Assembly: GCA_964652025.1 (NCBI GenBank)
Contig: CAZYZX010000010.1
Location: 1-64,000, forward strand
DNA from: JAEXOD01 sp964652025
Lineage (GTDB): Bacteria; Bacteroidota; Ignavibacteria; Ignavibacteriales; Melioribacteraceae
Length of the DNA: 64,000 bases
Reading direction: 5' to 3'
Shown here one piece after another: positions 1 through 7,833 of this stretch. Each line of letters opens with the position of its first letter. Position 1 is the stretch's first letter. Position numbers and translations under genes: made by a program. The notes under the pieces were generated by a model, which was given only the letters and a program-made list of their open reading frames with translations, searched no databases and was not told where the DNA came from.

Positions 1-1
1 T

Positions 2-377
2 CTTTATATTTTCCTCCTTGCTCTGAAAGGATTGAGACTTATTCTCTCCCATTCATGCACTTCTGCGGGAGATTTTTCGCTTATATTCCTTTATATTTTC
101 CTCCTTGCTCTGAAAGGATTGAGACCTTTAAATATAACGATATCTGATAGTTCTTGATTGGTTATTATCAAACTTTATATTTTCCTCCTTGCTCTGAAAG
201 GATTGAGACACATAGAAGCCACTTTCTATGTCTTGCCATCCCGCTACAGCACACGATGCACTTTATATTTTCCTCCTTGCTCTGAAAGGATTGAGACCCA
301 ACTATTGCTAATTTCATCGTTACCTCCTTTGTGTTTTATTCTTTATATTTTCCTCCTTGCTCTGAAAGGATTGAGAC
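2..377 (+). CRISPR. CRISPR array, distal part (5 repeats, 4 spacers)
   Basis: Five identical 37-nt repeats lie at 2..38, 89..125, 173..209, 261..297 and 341..377. Each begins CTTTATATTTTCC and ends GGATTGAGAC. The four spacers are all different and unusually long (50, 47, 51 and 43 nt). The 3' end ATTGAGAC resembles the 8-nt 5' handle of type I/III crRNAs, so transcription is probably rightward, with the leader off the left edge and 377 the old end of the array. The array probably continues to the left, since the window opens one base before a repeat. No cas gene is present in this window, so the subtype cannot be fixed. Long spacers are most compatible with type III. Confidence 0.97.
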
Positions 378-390
378 TTTTGGTTTTTTT

Positions 391-474
391 GTGACTAGTG
401 ACTTGTGAATAGTAAATAGTAAATAGAAACTGGTAACAGGTAGCTAGTAACTGTTAACAAGTAGCTATTGTCTA
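391..474. repeat. AT-rich short-word repeat tract, left copy
   Basis: Immediately after the array, short words such as GTGACTAGTGAC, AATAGTAAATAG, TAGCTAGTAAC and ACTGGTAAC recur. A 15-bp word ATAGAAACTGGTAAC at 423..437 is repeated exactly at 661..675. The left edge (391..420) is also an imperfect inverted match to the right tract near 730..757. No open reading frame of interest is seen. The tract looks like a non-coding intergenic repeat family. Confidence 0.6.
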
Positions 475-496
475 TATCTAAAAGGATTGATTGGGA

Positions 497-625
497 AACT
501 CACCCCTAACCCCTCTCTTACGAAGAGAGGGGAACCAGCATTTGGCAATGCTATTTTTTTAAAAAATTATAAAAGTATTAATCGCGTCATCCCTCTCTAT
601 ATAAGAGAGGGACCGAGGGTGAGTT
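497..625. mobile_element. small inverted-repeat element (MITE-like) between array and first gene
   Basis: The 129-bp segment begins AACTCACCC (497..505) and ends with the inverted copy GGGTGAGTT (617..625). Just inside each end is a hairpin: CCCCTCTCTT/AAGAGAGGGG at 510..532 with a 3-nt loop, and CCCTCTCT/AGAGAGGG at 591..611. A third perfect 6-bp hairpin (AGCATT/AATGCT) lies at 537..552. It encodes nothing. The direct word copies at 423..437 and 661..675 flank it. Such elements are often spread by transposases in trans. Together with its flanking tracts it fills the gene-free stretch 378..825. The mobile nature is inferred, not shown. Confidence 0.5.
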
Positions 626-655
626 GTTTTATTTATATATAGATAAGTAGTTTTA

Positions 656-757
656 GGAAGATAGAAACTGGTAACTAAAAACTTGTTACTCATCACTATT
701 TACTAGTAACTAGTAGCTGGTAACTAGTAGCTATTCACTATTCACTAATAAACTCGT
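656..757. repeat. AT-rich short-word repeat tract, right copy
   Basis: This is the second tract of the same word family (CTGGTAACTAGTAGCTATTCAC and similar). It contains the exact 15-bp direct copy 661..675 of 423..437 and an imperfect inverted copy of the left edge 391..420 near 730..757. The tracts bracket the hairpin element 497..625. Function is unknown. Confidence 0.55.
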
Positions 758-763
758 CACTTT

Positions 764-799
764 AAAACAAAAAACCCTCTCAGAAAAAACCAAGAGGGT
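764..799 (-). terminator. rho-independent terminator for the small gene 826..1056
   Basis: A 7-bp stem (774..780 with 793..799, ACCCTCT/AGAGGGT) with a 12-nt loop is followed on the minus strand by a T-rich run (complement of the A-rich 764..773). It sits 26 bp past the minus-strand stop codon. An A-run right of the stem means it could also work weakly on the plus strand. Confidence 0.75.
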
Positions 800-825
800 A
801 AAAATAGAAAAGTAAAATAAAAAAA

Positions 826-1056
826 TTAAGCGGGTCTGTTATCTGCGGTTAAGTCTTTAATAGGTTCTTTTTCTTCTAACATACTTTTTACTTTATTAAC
901 ATATTCTGCCCATTTATTCATGCGCGCAGCAGCATTTTCAAAATAAATTCTGTTAGTTTCGTAATCATCCGAAGCAGGTTTGTGCAAAATAGCTTCTACC
1001 ATTTCTGCATAAATTTCTTCAAGCATCTTTTTTTCAGTTTCGAACATACAAGCCAT
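826..1056 (-). CDS. small hypothetical helical protein
   Basis: This 76-residue protein is rich in Glu, Lys and Ala and looks almost entirely alpha-helical (MLEEIYAEMVEAI, NAAARMNKWAEYV, VKSMLEEKE). There is no signal peptide, membrane segment or known motif, and I do not recognise the family. The start is well supported: GGAGG lies about 9 nt upstream at 1066..1070 on the minus strand, and a terminator follows at 764..799. It is transcribed divergently from the M24 peptidase gene across a 143-bp AT-rich gap. That it is a real gene is likely from the RBS and terminator; the function is unknown. Confidence 0.72.
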   Translation of the reverse strand: MACMFETEKKMLEEIYAEMVEAILHKPASDDYETNRIYFENAAARMNKWAEYVNKVKSMLEEKEPIKDLTADNRPA

Positions 1057-1199
1057 AAAGTAAATCCTCCATAAATAAAGTTAGTAAATAATAGTATAAT
1101 AAAAATTTAGTACAAAATATAACTAATAAAATTGTTATATTAAATAAGTAAAAGAAAAATGTTTAGTAAAAAAATGAAAGAAAAAATAAAGGGATAAAA

Positions 1200-2390
1200 A
1201 TGGAAAAGGAATTAATACTACAAAAGCAACAACAAGCAATTGAACTATTAAAGGAAAAAGATATTGATATGTGGTTAACATTTGTAAGGGAAACGGGAAA
1301 TATAAAAGACCCAATGATGGATATGCTTGTTGGAACCGGAGCCACATGGCACAGTGCATTTATATTAACCAAAAGCGGGGATACAGTTGCAGTTATAGGA
1401 AGTTTAGAAGAAGCAAATTTAAAAAGTGTAGGTACGTTTAACGAGATAATAGGATATTTAAAATCTATAAAAGAAGACTTTTTAAAAGTAATTAAAAGAT
1501 ATGATCCAAAAACTATAGCAATAAATTATAGTAGGAATTCATCATTAGCAGATGGATTAACATATGGAAATTATTTAGAGTTATGCGACTTATTAAAAGA
1601 TACGCCATATGTAGAAAGATTAATATCATCGGAAGAATTAGTTGCAGCATTGCGTGGCAGAAAGAGCGATGCAGAAATAGAACTAATGAAAGTTGCAATA
1701 AAAGAAACGTTGCGAATATATGATGAAGTAACAGAGTTTATAAAACCGGGTAAAACAGAAAAGGATGTTGCAGAATTTATATTAGGTTTAGTAGAAAAAC
1801 GAGGATTTGGTTTAGCATGGGATAAAGAGCATTGCCCAGCAGTTTTTACGGGACCTGATAGTGCAGGAGCGCACAGTGGACCTACAAACAGAACAATTGA
1901 AAGAGGACATATATTAAATATAGATTTTGGTTTAAATATAAATGGCTATTGCAGCGATTTACAAAGAACATGGTATATATTAAAAGAAGGCGAAACAGAA
2001 GCACCACAAGAAGTATTACACGGATTTAATACAATATTGCAATCGGTAACCTTAGCAGCAGAAGCTATAAAGCCGGGTAAACTTGGTTGCGAAATAGATG
2101 ACGTAGCGCGAAATTATATAATAAACAATGGATATACTGAGTATCCACATGCATTGGGGCATCAAATAGGAAGAGTAGCACACGATGGCGGTGCGCTGCT
2201 TAGCCCAAGATGGGAGCGATATGGCAACTTACCATATTTACCAATAGAAAAAAATCAGGTATTTACAATAGAGCCAAGACTTACAGTACCCGGTTATGGA
2301 GTTGCAACTGTAGAAGAAGAAGTATTAGTAACCGAAGATGGCTGTAAGTTTATTTCTGATAGACAGACCGAAATTTATTTAGTAAAATAA
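1200..2390 (+). CDS. M24 family metallopeptidase (Xaa-Pro aminopeptidase-like)
   Basis: This 396-residue cytosolic protein has a creatinase-like N-terminal domain (about 1-160) and a C-terminal pita-bread metallopeptidase domain (about 165-390). The five expected metal ligands are visible: D242 in NIDFGL, D253 in CSDLQR, H321 in ALGHQIGR, E358 in TIEPRL and E372 in TVEEEVLVT. Families with this set usually bind two Mn or Co ions and remove N-terminal residues, often before proline. An AAAGGG-type RBS precedes the ATG. It heads a likely operon with the two methyltransferase genes downstream (gaps of 10 and 1 bp). The peptidase class is firm; the exact substrate is not. Confidence 0.9.
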   Translation: MEKELILQKQQQAIELLKEKDIDMWLTFVRETGNIKDPMMDMLVGTGATWHSAFILTKSGDTVAVIGSLEEANLKSVGTFNEIIGYLKSIKEDFLKVIKRYDPKTIAINYSRNSSLADGLTYGNYLELCDLLKDTPYVERLISSEELVAALRGRKSDAEIELMKVAIKETLRIYDEVTEFIKPGKTEKDVAEFILGLVEKRGFGLAWDKEHCPAVFTGPDSAGAHSGPTNRTIERGHILNIDFGLNINGYCSDLQRTWYILKEGETEAPQEVLHGFNTILQSVTLAAEAIKPGKLGCEIDDVARNYIINNGYTEYPHALGHQIGRVAHDGGALLSPRWERYGNLPYLPIEKNQVFTIEPRLTVPGYGVATVEEEVLVTEDGCKFISDRQTEIYLVK

Positions 2391-2400
2391 TATATATACT

Positions 2401-3102
2401 ATGGAACAAATTTTTTTACCCGGCTTAAATAGCCAAGTGGATTATGTTTTAAAAAAATATAATCTTTTATCAAAAAAGATATTAATTATTGGTACGTTTA
2501 GCGAGTATATTGCTAAAAAATTTTCGGAGCTATCTAAAGAAACAGTAAATATAATTGTACCAGATTTTGATAGTTTAATGGCTAGCAAAGTAATAATAAA
2601 AGAAAGCGAAAATATAAACGTAAAAATAATGGATTATGAAAGAACCGATTTTGAAAATAGTAAATTTGATTTTGTTTATGCTCAGGCTTCGATATCTACA
2701 ATAAACAGGCGCAAGATAATTAAAGAAATTAAACGTATAACAAGCCCAAACGCAAATTTAGTTATTGGTGAAATTTATCAAAAAGATAAAAATATTCCCC
2801 AGTTTTTAAAAGATGCATTTGATAATAGTGCATTGCTGCCAATTTATGAAGAGGAATTAAATAAGTTTTACGAAGAGCTTGGCTTTGAGATAATTAATAT
2901 AGAAAAACATGATAAGCTTTTAACAAATTATTACTCGGTTTGTAAAAAGGAATTAACGAAATCTAAATTAGAGTTAAATGAAAACGAACAAAGCCATTAT
3001 AAAAAATTGTTAAAAAAGATAAGTCATGAAAGTAACATATTTACCAAATTTAATGGGGAAAGATATATAGGTTTTGCGATATTGGAATTAAGGAGAAAAT
3101 AG
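2401..3102 (+). CDS. probable SAM-dependent methyltransferase (class I-like)
   Basis: The protein has 233 residues. A Rossmann-like start (KKILIIGTFSEYIAKKF, about residue 25-41) aligns with SAM motif I of class I methyltransferases, although the usual GxGxG is degraded. A later strand-turn (KFDFVYAQASIS, then the loop with IKRITSPNANLVIGE) resembles motifs IV and V, as in methyltransferase_11 proteins. There is no signal peptide. The substrate is unknown. It lies 10 bp after the M24 peptidase gene and 1 bp before rlmD, so the three are probably co-transcribed. The weak motif I leaves room for a non-catalytic relative. Confidence 0.55.
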   Translation: MEQIFLPGLNSQVDYVLKKYNLLSKKILIIGTFSEYIAKKFSELSKETVNIIVPDFDSLMASKVIIKESENINVKIMDYERTDFENSKFDFVYAQASISTINRRKIIKEIKRITSPNANLVIGEIYQKDKNIPQFLKDAFDNSALLPIYEEELNKFYEELGFEIINIEKHDKLLTNYYSVCKKELTKSKLELNENEQSHYKKLLKKISHESNIFTKFNGERYIGFAILELRRK

Positions 3103-3103
3103 A

Positions 3104-4531
3104 TTGAAAAAAGGGGATGTAATAACTTTAGAAATAACCGATTATGCATTTGAAGGGAAAGGAATAGCCAAAATTAACAGAGGAGAAAAAGAGGAAAAGA
3201 AATTTGTAATATTTGTGCATGGAGGATACCCAGGAGATACAGCAGAGGTTACAATAACAAAAGTAAAAAGTAGTTATGCAGAAGCAAAAGTAAATAGATA
3301 TGTAAATAAATCCCCATTTAGAACAGAGCCAAAGTGTAGATATACAAAATATTGTGGCGGCTGCAAGCAGCAAGATTTAGTTTATGATAAACAAGTTGAG
3401 TATAAAAAAAGCCAAGTAATAGATATTTTTGAAAGAATAGGTGGTTTAAATAATTTTATTGTAGAAGAGATTGTAAAGTGTGAAAATAACTTTTTTTATA
3501 GAAACAAAACGGAGTACTCGTTTGCAATAAAAAGATATTTAACAAGTGAAGAAATAGAAAGCAAAAACGAAATAGGCGATAAAGATTTTGCGTTGGGGTA
3601 TCACATAGCTGGAATGTATGATAAAGTATTGGATATTGAGGAATGTTTTTTACACTCTGATTTAAGCAATAATATATTAAATTTTACAAGAGACTTTTTT
3701 AAAAGTAAAGGAGCTACAATATACTCTACAAAAACACACACGGGATTACTGCGCAATTTAGTAATTAGAACACCACAACACACTAAGGATGTAATGGTAA
3801 ATCTTGTAACATCAGAAGAAAATGAGGAATTAATAGGTGGTTATGCTTTAGCACTAAAAGAAAAATACCCTGCTATAACAACATTAGTTAATAATATAAA
3901 TTTAAAAAAAGCAGCAATAGCATTTGGCGATTACGAAAAAGTATATTTTGGTGAAGGAGTTATATACGATTACATTGGAGAGTATAGATTTAGAATAAGT
4001 GCAAATTCGTTTTTTCAAACAAATACTTTGCAAGCGGAAAATTTATATAGAATAGCCAAAGAATATGCAAATATAACAAATGAAGATGTAGTATACGATT
4101 TATATTGTGGTGCAGGTACAATATCTATATTTGTAAGTAAAGAAGCCAAAAAGGTGTATGGATTTGAGACAGTAGAATCTGCTGTTAAAGATGGAGAGAT
4201 AAATATAAAAATTAATGAAATAACAAATGTTAAATTAATAAATGCAGATTTGAATAAATCCTTTTTAAAATATATAAAAGAAGAAAATTTAGAAAGACCA
4301 ACAGTAATAATAGCAGATCCACCAAGGGCAGGGATGAACCCAGTAACAGTAAAAGATATAATAGAATTACAACCAAATAAAATAGTTTACGTAAGTTGTA
4401 ATCCAAGCACACAAGCTAGAGATGTAAAATTGCTTGTAGAAGGTGGCTATAACTTAGTAAAAATTAAGCCAGTGGATATGTTCCCACATACTTATCATAT
4501 AGAAAATGTGGCACTATTAGTAAAACAATAG
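3104..4531 (+). CDS. rlmD: 23S rRNA (uracil-C5)-methyltransferase, RlmD/RumA type
   Basis: This 475-residue protein has the TrmA/RumA architecture: an N-terminal TRAM beta-barrel (about 1-65), an iron-sulfur motif with C78, C84 and C87 plus a later Cys in DIEECFLH, and a C-terminal SAM domain (VVYDLYCGAGTISIF; IIADPPRAGMNP). The catalytic cysteine is C432 in YVSCNPST. Such enzymes methylate C5 of a specific uracil in 23S rRNA using SAM. The start is TTG at 3104, chosen because AAGGAG sits 8 nt upstream and no better ATG exists. It is the last gene of a three-gene run and is followed by a hairpin terminator. Assignment to RlmD rather than RlmCD is by general similarity. Confidence 0.88.
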   Translation: MKKGDVITLEITDYAFEGKGIAKINRGEKEEKKFVIFVHGGYPGDTAEVTITKVKSSYAEAKVNRYVNKSPFRTEPKCRYTKYCGGCKQQDLVYDKQVEYKKSQVIDIFERIGGLNNFIVEEIVKCENNFFYRNKTEYSFAIKRYLTSEEIESKNEIGDKDFALGYHIAGMYDKVLDIEECFLHSDLSNNILNFTRDFFKSKGATIYSTKTHTGLLRNLVIRTPQHTKDVMVNLVTSEENEELIGGYALALKEKYPAITTLVNNINLKKAAIAFGDYEKVYFGEGVIYDYIGEYRFRISANSFFQTNTLQAENLYRIAKEYANITNEDVVYDLYCGAGTISIFVSKEAKKVYGFETVESAVKDGEINIKINEITNVKLINADLNKSFLKYIKEENLERPTVIIADPPRAGMNPVTVKDIIELQPNKIVYVSCNPSTQARDVKLLVEGGYNLVKIKPVDMFPHTYHIENVALLVKQ

Positions 4532-4548
4532 AACTTTATTAAAGTTGA

Positions 4549-4585
4549 AACGTCTAATTATATAATATAGATTAGGACGTTTTTT
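4549..4585 (+). terminator. intrinsic terminator abutting the next start codon
   Basis: AACGTCTAAT (4549..4558) pairs with ATTAGGACGTT (4571..4581) with one bulge and a 12-nt loop. A six-T run (4580..4585) ends exactly at the ATG at 4586. It terminates the upstream operon and also covers the leader of the next gene: the only Shine-Dalgarno-like bases (AGGA, about 4574..4577) are inside the stem. A second small hairpin AACTTT/AAAGTT lies at 4532..4546. Confidence 0.65.
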
Positions 4586-6472
4586 ATGAAGAAAATAAAT
4601 ATAATAATTGTATTACTTTTTATAGGCTTTTTTGGCTGCGAAATTAATTTTAAAACAGTTCCTCTAATAAAAACAGAGCAGTTTTTTAAAAATCCAGAAA
4701 AATCCTTTTACCAAATATCCCCAAATGGAAAACACATTTCTTACTTGGCTTCTGTTAATGGTAAAATGAATATATTTGTTATAGAAAATGATAAAGAATA
4801 TAAATTAACAAGCAATAAAGAAAGTGATATTAGGAATTATTTTTGGGCAAATGATAGCATAATTGTTTATTTATTAGATATTTTGGGGAATGAAAATAAC
4901 CAGATATTTACAGTTAACATTAACACTAAACAAAGTAAAAAAATTATTGGAGAAACCACAAGCAATTTTTACATAATAAATAAAGTTTTAGATAAAGATA
5001 ATAATTTATTAGTAGCTAGTAATAAAAGAAATAATAGTTTATTTGATGTATATAAATTAAATATAAATAAAGGAGAGCTTACAGAAGTTTTAAAGAATAA
5101 TGGAAAAATGACCTGGTTTATAGCCGATAGTAACAATGTAATAAAAATTGTTACTTCTACAGATGGGGTAAATTCTGTTGTTTATTTTAGAGCATCTGAA
5201 AGCACCCAATTCGAAAAAATATTGGCAACTGGTTACGAAGATGATTTCCGCCCATTATGTTTTACCGCAAACGCAAATGAAATTTATGCACTAAGCAACA
5301 TTAACCGAGATAAAATAGCTTTAGTAAAATATAATTTAGAAAAGAAAAAAGAAACAGAAGTTGTTTACTTAAATAGCAACGTAGATGTTGATGAACCTGT
5401 ATTTTCATTGTATACAAATAAGCTTATAGGTGTATCATATGTTGACTATAAAAAAGAAGCAGTATATTTTGATAAAAAATACAACGAAGTTAATAATAAA
5501 TTAAAAGAAAAACTAAAAGGACAAGCCTTTATAATAGAAAGTAATGATAAAAATAATAATAAATTTATAGTTAAAGCTTATTCAGATAAAAATCCAGGTA
5601 CGTATTATTTATATGACGCAAAAGGCGAGACATTAAAAGAGCTAAGCAAAATAAATAAAGATTTAAAAGAAGAAGATTTAGCGGAAACAAAACCAATAAG
5701 TTATATATCCAGGGATGGATTAAGAATAAATGGGTATTTATCTTTGCCACCCAATACCAAGCCTCAAAACTTACCCGTAGTAGTAATGCCGCATGGGGGT
5801 CCTTGGTTCCGGGATGTTTGGGGATATAATAGTAACGTTCAATTTTTATGCAACAGAGGGTATGCAGTTTTGCAGGTAAATTATAGGGGTAGCAAAGGAT
5901 ATGGCAAAGAATTTTTATTAGCGGGCTTTAAGCAGTGGGGTGGTAAAATGCAAGATGACATTGCAGATGGCACAAAATGGCTAATTGACCAAAATATAGC
6001 AGATAAAGATAAAATTGGTATTTATGGTTTTTCATTCGGTGGTTACTCTGCGTTAATGAATGCAATAAAATATCCCAAAATGTATAAATGTGCTGCAAGT
6101 TATTGTGGATTAATAGATTTACGGAATTTATTAGAAAAAATACCACCAACGTGGCAACCATTTAAGGAAATGATGTATGAAATGGTTGGCAACCCAGTAA
6201 AAGATAGTGTAATGCTAAAAAATAGTTCCCCTTTTGAAATGTATAACAAACTAAATGTTAGTATACTAATAGCACAAGGTGTAAACGACCCAAAAATTGA
6301 TATTAAACAAACCGATGAATTTGTAAATAAACTAAAAAAACTAAACAAAGATGTTACTTACATAAGATTTGAAAACGAAGGACACGGTTTTGTAAATGAA
6401 AAGAATAGAATTGAATTTTATAAAGGTTTAGAACGTTTTTTATCTAAAAGTTTAGGTGGAAAAAAAGAATAA
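4586..6472 (+). CDS. S9 family peptidase lipoprotein (prolyl oligopeptidase-like)
   Basis: The protein has 628 residues. A lipoprotein signal (lipobox FFGC, Cys 18) suggests a membrane-anchored periplasmic or surface enzyme. Residues about 30-330 form a degenerate beta-propeller (repeats such as PNGKHISYLASVNGKMNIFV). Residues about 370-628 are the alpha/beta-hydrolase domain. The catalytic triad is visible as S483 (YGFSFGGYS), D568 (GVNDPKID) and H600 (EGHGF), and the oxyanion-region motif PHGGPWFRD is present. Members cleave short peptides, typically dipeptidyl or acylaminoacyl substrates. The start codon directly follows a terminator T-run, so expression may depend on an internal RNA structure. 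Confident on family, not on substrate. Confidence 0.9.
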   Translation: MKKINIIIVLLFIGFFGCEINFKTVPLIKTEQFFKNPEKSFYQISPNGKHISYLASVNGKMNIFVIENDKEYKLTSNKESDIRNYFWANDSIIVYLLDILGNENNQIFTVNINTKQSKKIIGETTSNFYIINKVLDKDNNLLVASNKRNNSLFDVYKLNINKGELTEVLKNNGKMTWFIADSNNVIKIVTSTDGVNSVVYFRASESTQFEKILATGYEDDFRPLCFTANANEIYALSNINRDKIALVKYNLEKKKETEVVYLNSNVDVDEPVFSLYTNKLIGVSYVDYKKEAVYFDKKYNEVNNKLKEKLKGQAFIIESNDKNNNKFIVKAYSDKNPGTYYLYDAKGETLKELSKINKDLKEEDLAETKPISYISRDGLRINGYLSLPPNTKPQNLPVVVMPHGGPWFRDVWGYNSNVQFLCNRGYAVLQVNYRGSKGYGKEFLLAGFKQWGGKMQDDIADGTKWLIDQNIADKDKIGIYGFSFGGYSALMNAIKYPKMYKCAASYCGLIDLRNLLEKIPPTWQPFKEMMYEMVGNPVKDSVMLKNSSPFEMYNKLNVSILIAQGVNDPKIDIKQTDEFVNKLKKLNKDVTYIRFENEGHGFVNEKNRIEFYKGLERFLSKSLGGKKE

Positions 6473-6561
6473 ATTAAAGGCTAACTGAAACAAAAAGTTT
6501 AAAATTTATAAAATAAAACATAAATTTAAAGTTTAAAATAAAATTTTATTAAGGTGCAAGT

Positions 6562-7431
6562 ATGTTATTTTTACTATCTTTATTAGCAACAATAGTATCG
6601 TTTACATTTTTTATAAGTGCAAAAAAACGCGGAAAAAATCAGGAATCAAGTTTTGCAATGGCGGGCTCTATTATAGCCTTTATATTAGCACTAATACAAG
6701 TTTTTACAGTTATACCTGCCGGTTCTGTGGGCGTAGTAGACTTTTTAGGGAATGTAAGCTATACAACATTAAAAAGTGGGGTTAATTTAGTAAATCCATT
6801 AGCAGAAATAATTAAATTTAGCATAAAAACACAAGAATTAAAAGAAACTATGTCTGTACCATCCCAAGAAGGGTTAAGCGTACAATTAGAAATTAGTTTG
6901 CTATATAGTTTAGATCCAGATAATGCATCTAAAATATATAAAACGGTAGGACCCAATTACGTAGATGTAATATTAATTCCTCAGTTTAGGTCTGTAGTGC
7001 GAGGTGTTACAGCAAAGTATGAAGCGCGCGCCCTATATACTGCAAGCCGAGAAATATTGGCAAAACAGATAAGAGATGAATTAGCATCTTTAGTAGGACC
7101 AAGAGGAATATTAATAGAAGCGGTACCATTAAGACAAATTGTATTGCCGGCAGGTTTAACGGCATCTATAGAAGAAAAGCTAAAAGCGGAACAAGAAAGC
7201 CAGCGAATGATGTTTGTACTTAAAAAAGAAGAGCAAGAAGCAGAACGTAAAAGAATTGAAGCTAAAGGTATAGCAGATTTTCAAGATATAGTATCTAAAG
7301 GAATAAGCGAAAATTTACTTAAATGGAAAGGAATTGAAGCGACTGAAAAACTTGCTAATTCTCCTAATTCCAAAATAGTTGTAATTGGTAGCGGAAAAGA
7401 AGGCTTACCAATAATCTTAGGAAATAATTAA
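6562..7431 (+). CDS. SPFH/prohibitin-family membrane protein
   Basis: The protein has 289 residues. Two hydrophobic segments lie at the N-terminus (about 1-20 and 30-52), followed by a band-7/prohibitin domain (PAGSVGVVDFLGNVSYTT, then the SLDPDNASKIYKTVG region, to about residue 205). A charged helical stretch rich in Glu, Lys and Arg follows (about 205-250) and probably forms coiled coils. Such proteins make large ring-like scaffolds at the inner membrane and often modulate FtsH-type proteolysis. It is followed at 12 bp by the DUF971 gene, itself 12 bp before an M28 peptidase, so the three likely form an operon. RBS AAGGTG precedes the ATG. Confidence 0.88.
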   Translation: MLFLLSLLATIVSFTFFISAKKRGKNQESSFAMAGSIIAFILALIQVFTVIPAGSVGVVDFLGNVSYTTLKSGVNLVNPLAEIIKFSIKTQELKETMSVPSQEGLSVQLEISLLYSLDPDNASKIYKTVGPNYVDVILIPQFRSVVRGVTAKYEARALYTASREILAKQIRDELASLVGPRGILIEAVPLRQIVLPAGLTASIEEKLKAEQESQRMMFVLKKEEQEAERKRIEAKGIADFQDIVSKGISENLLKWKGIEATEKLANSPNSKIVVIGSGKEGLPIILGNN

Positions 7432-7443
7432 AAAGAGAAATTT

Positions 7444-7821
7444 ATGGCAAAACCAAAACAAATAAAATTAAACAAACAGGAATCTTTAACAATAATTTGG
7501 GATGATGGGACAGAAAATGTTTACCCATTAAAGTTTTTGCGAGATGAAACCCCAGATGCACAAAACAAGGGGGAAACTATTTTATGGCGTCACTACCCAC
7601 CACCAGCAAAAACGCCAGATAAACCGGGTAAATATGAAGTAGAAAAATTAGAGCTTGTTGGTAACTATGCACTTAATATAAAATGGAAAGATGGCTACGA
7701 TTACGGCATTTACTCCTGGCAATTGCTTAAAAAATTTGCTGAATATTTAGAAGTTAAAGATAGCCTACATCAAGATTTTGAACATAACCATAACGACGAA
7801 GAAGGACATCACCATCATTAA
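7444..7821 (+). CDS. DUF971 (GBBH-like N-terminal) protein with His-rich tail
   Basis: This 125-residue protein matches the small DUF971 fold: LTIIWDDGTENVYPLKFLRDE near the N-terminus and ELVGNYALNIKWKDGYDYG further on, the strand pattern shared with the N-terminal domain of gamma-butyrobetaine hydroxylase. In that enzyme the domain binds zinc, but the usual CPCA-type cysteines are absent here. The last 17 residues are acidic and His-rich, ending GHHHH, which suggests binding of a transition metal. DUF971 proteins are often found with iron-sulfur assembly or Mrp ATPases; the neighbours here are an SPFH protein and a peptidase. The family call is good and the function unknown. Confidence 0.8.
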   Translation: MAKPKQIKLNKQESLTIIWDDGTENVYPLKFLRDETPDAQNKGETILWRHYPPPAKTPDKPGKYEVEKLELVGNYALNIKWKDGYDYGIYSWQLLKKFAEYLEVKDSLHQDFEHNHNDEEGHHHH

Positions 7822-7833
7822 CGGATTAAAAAA

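Noticed and set aside
158..394. Plus-strand reading frame of 78 codons across the CRISPR repeats
   Set aside because: It exists only because the repeat and two spacers happen to lack stops; it is composed of the repeat translated twice.
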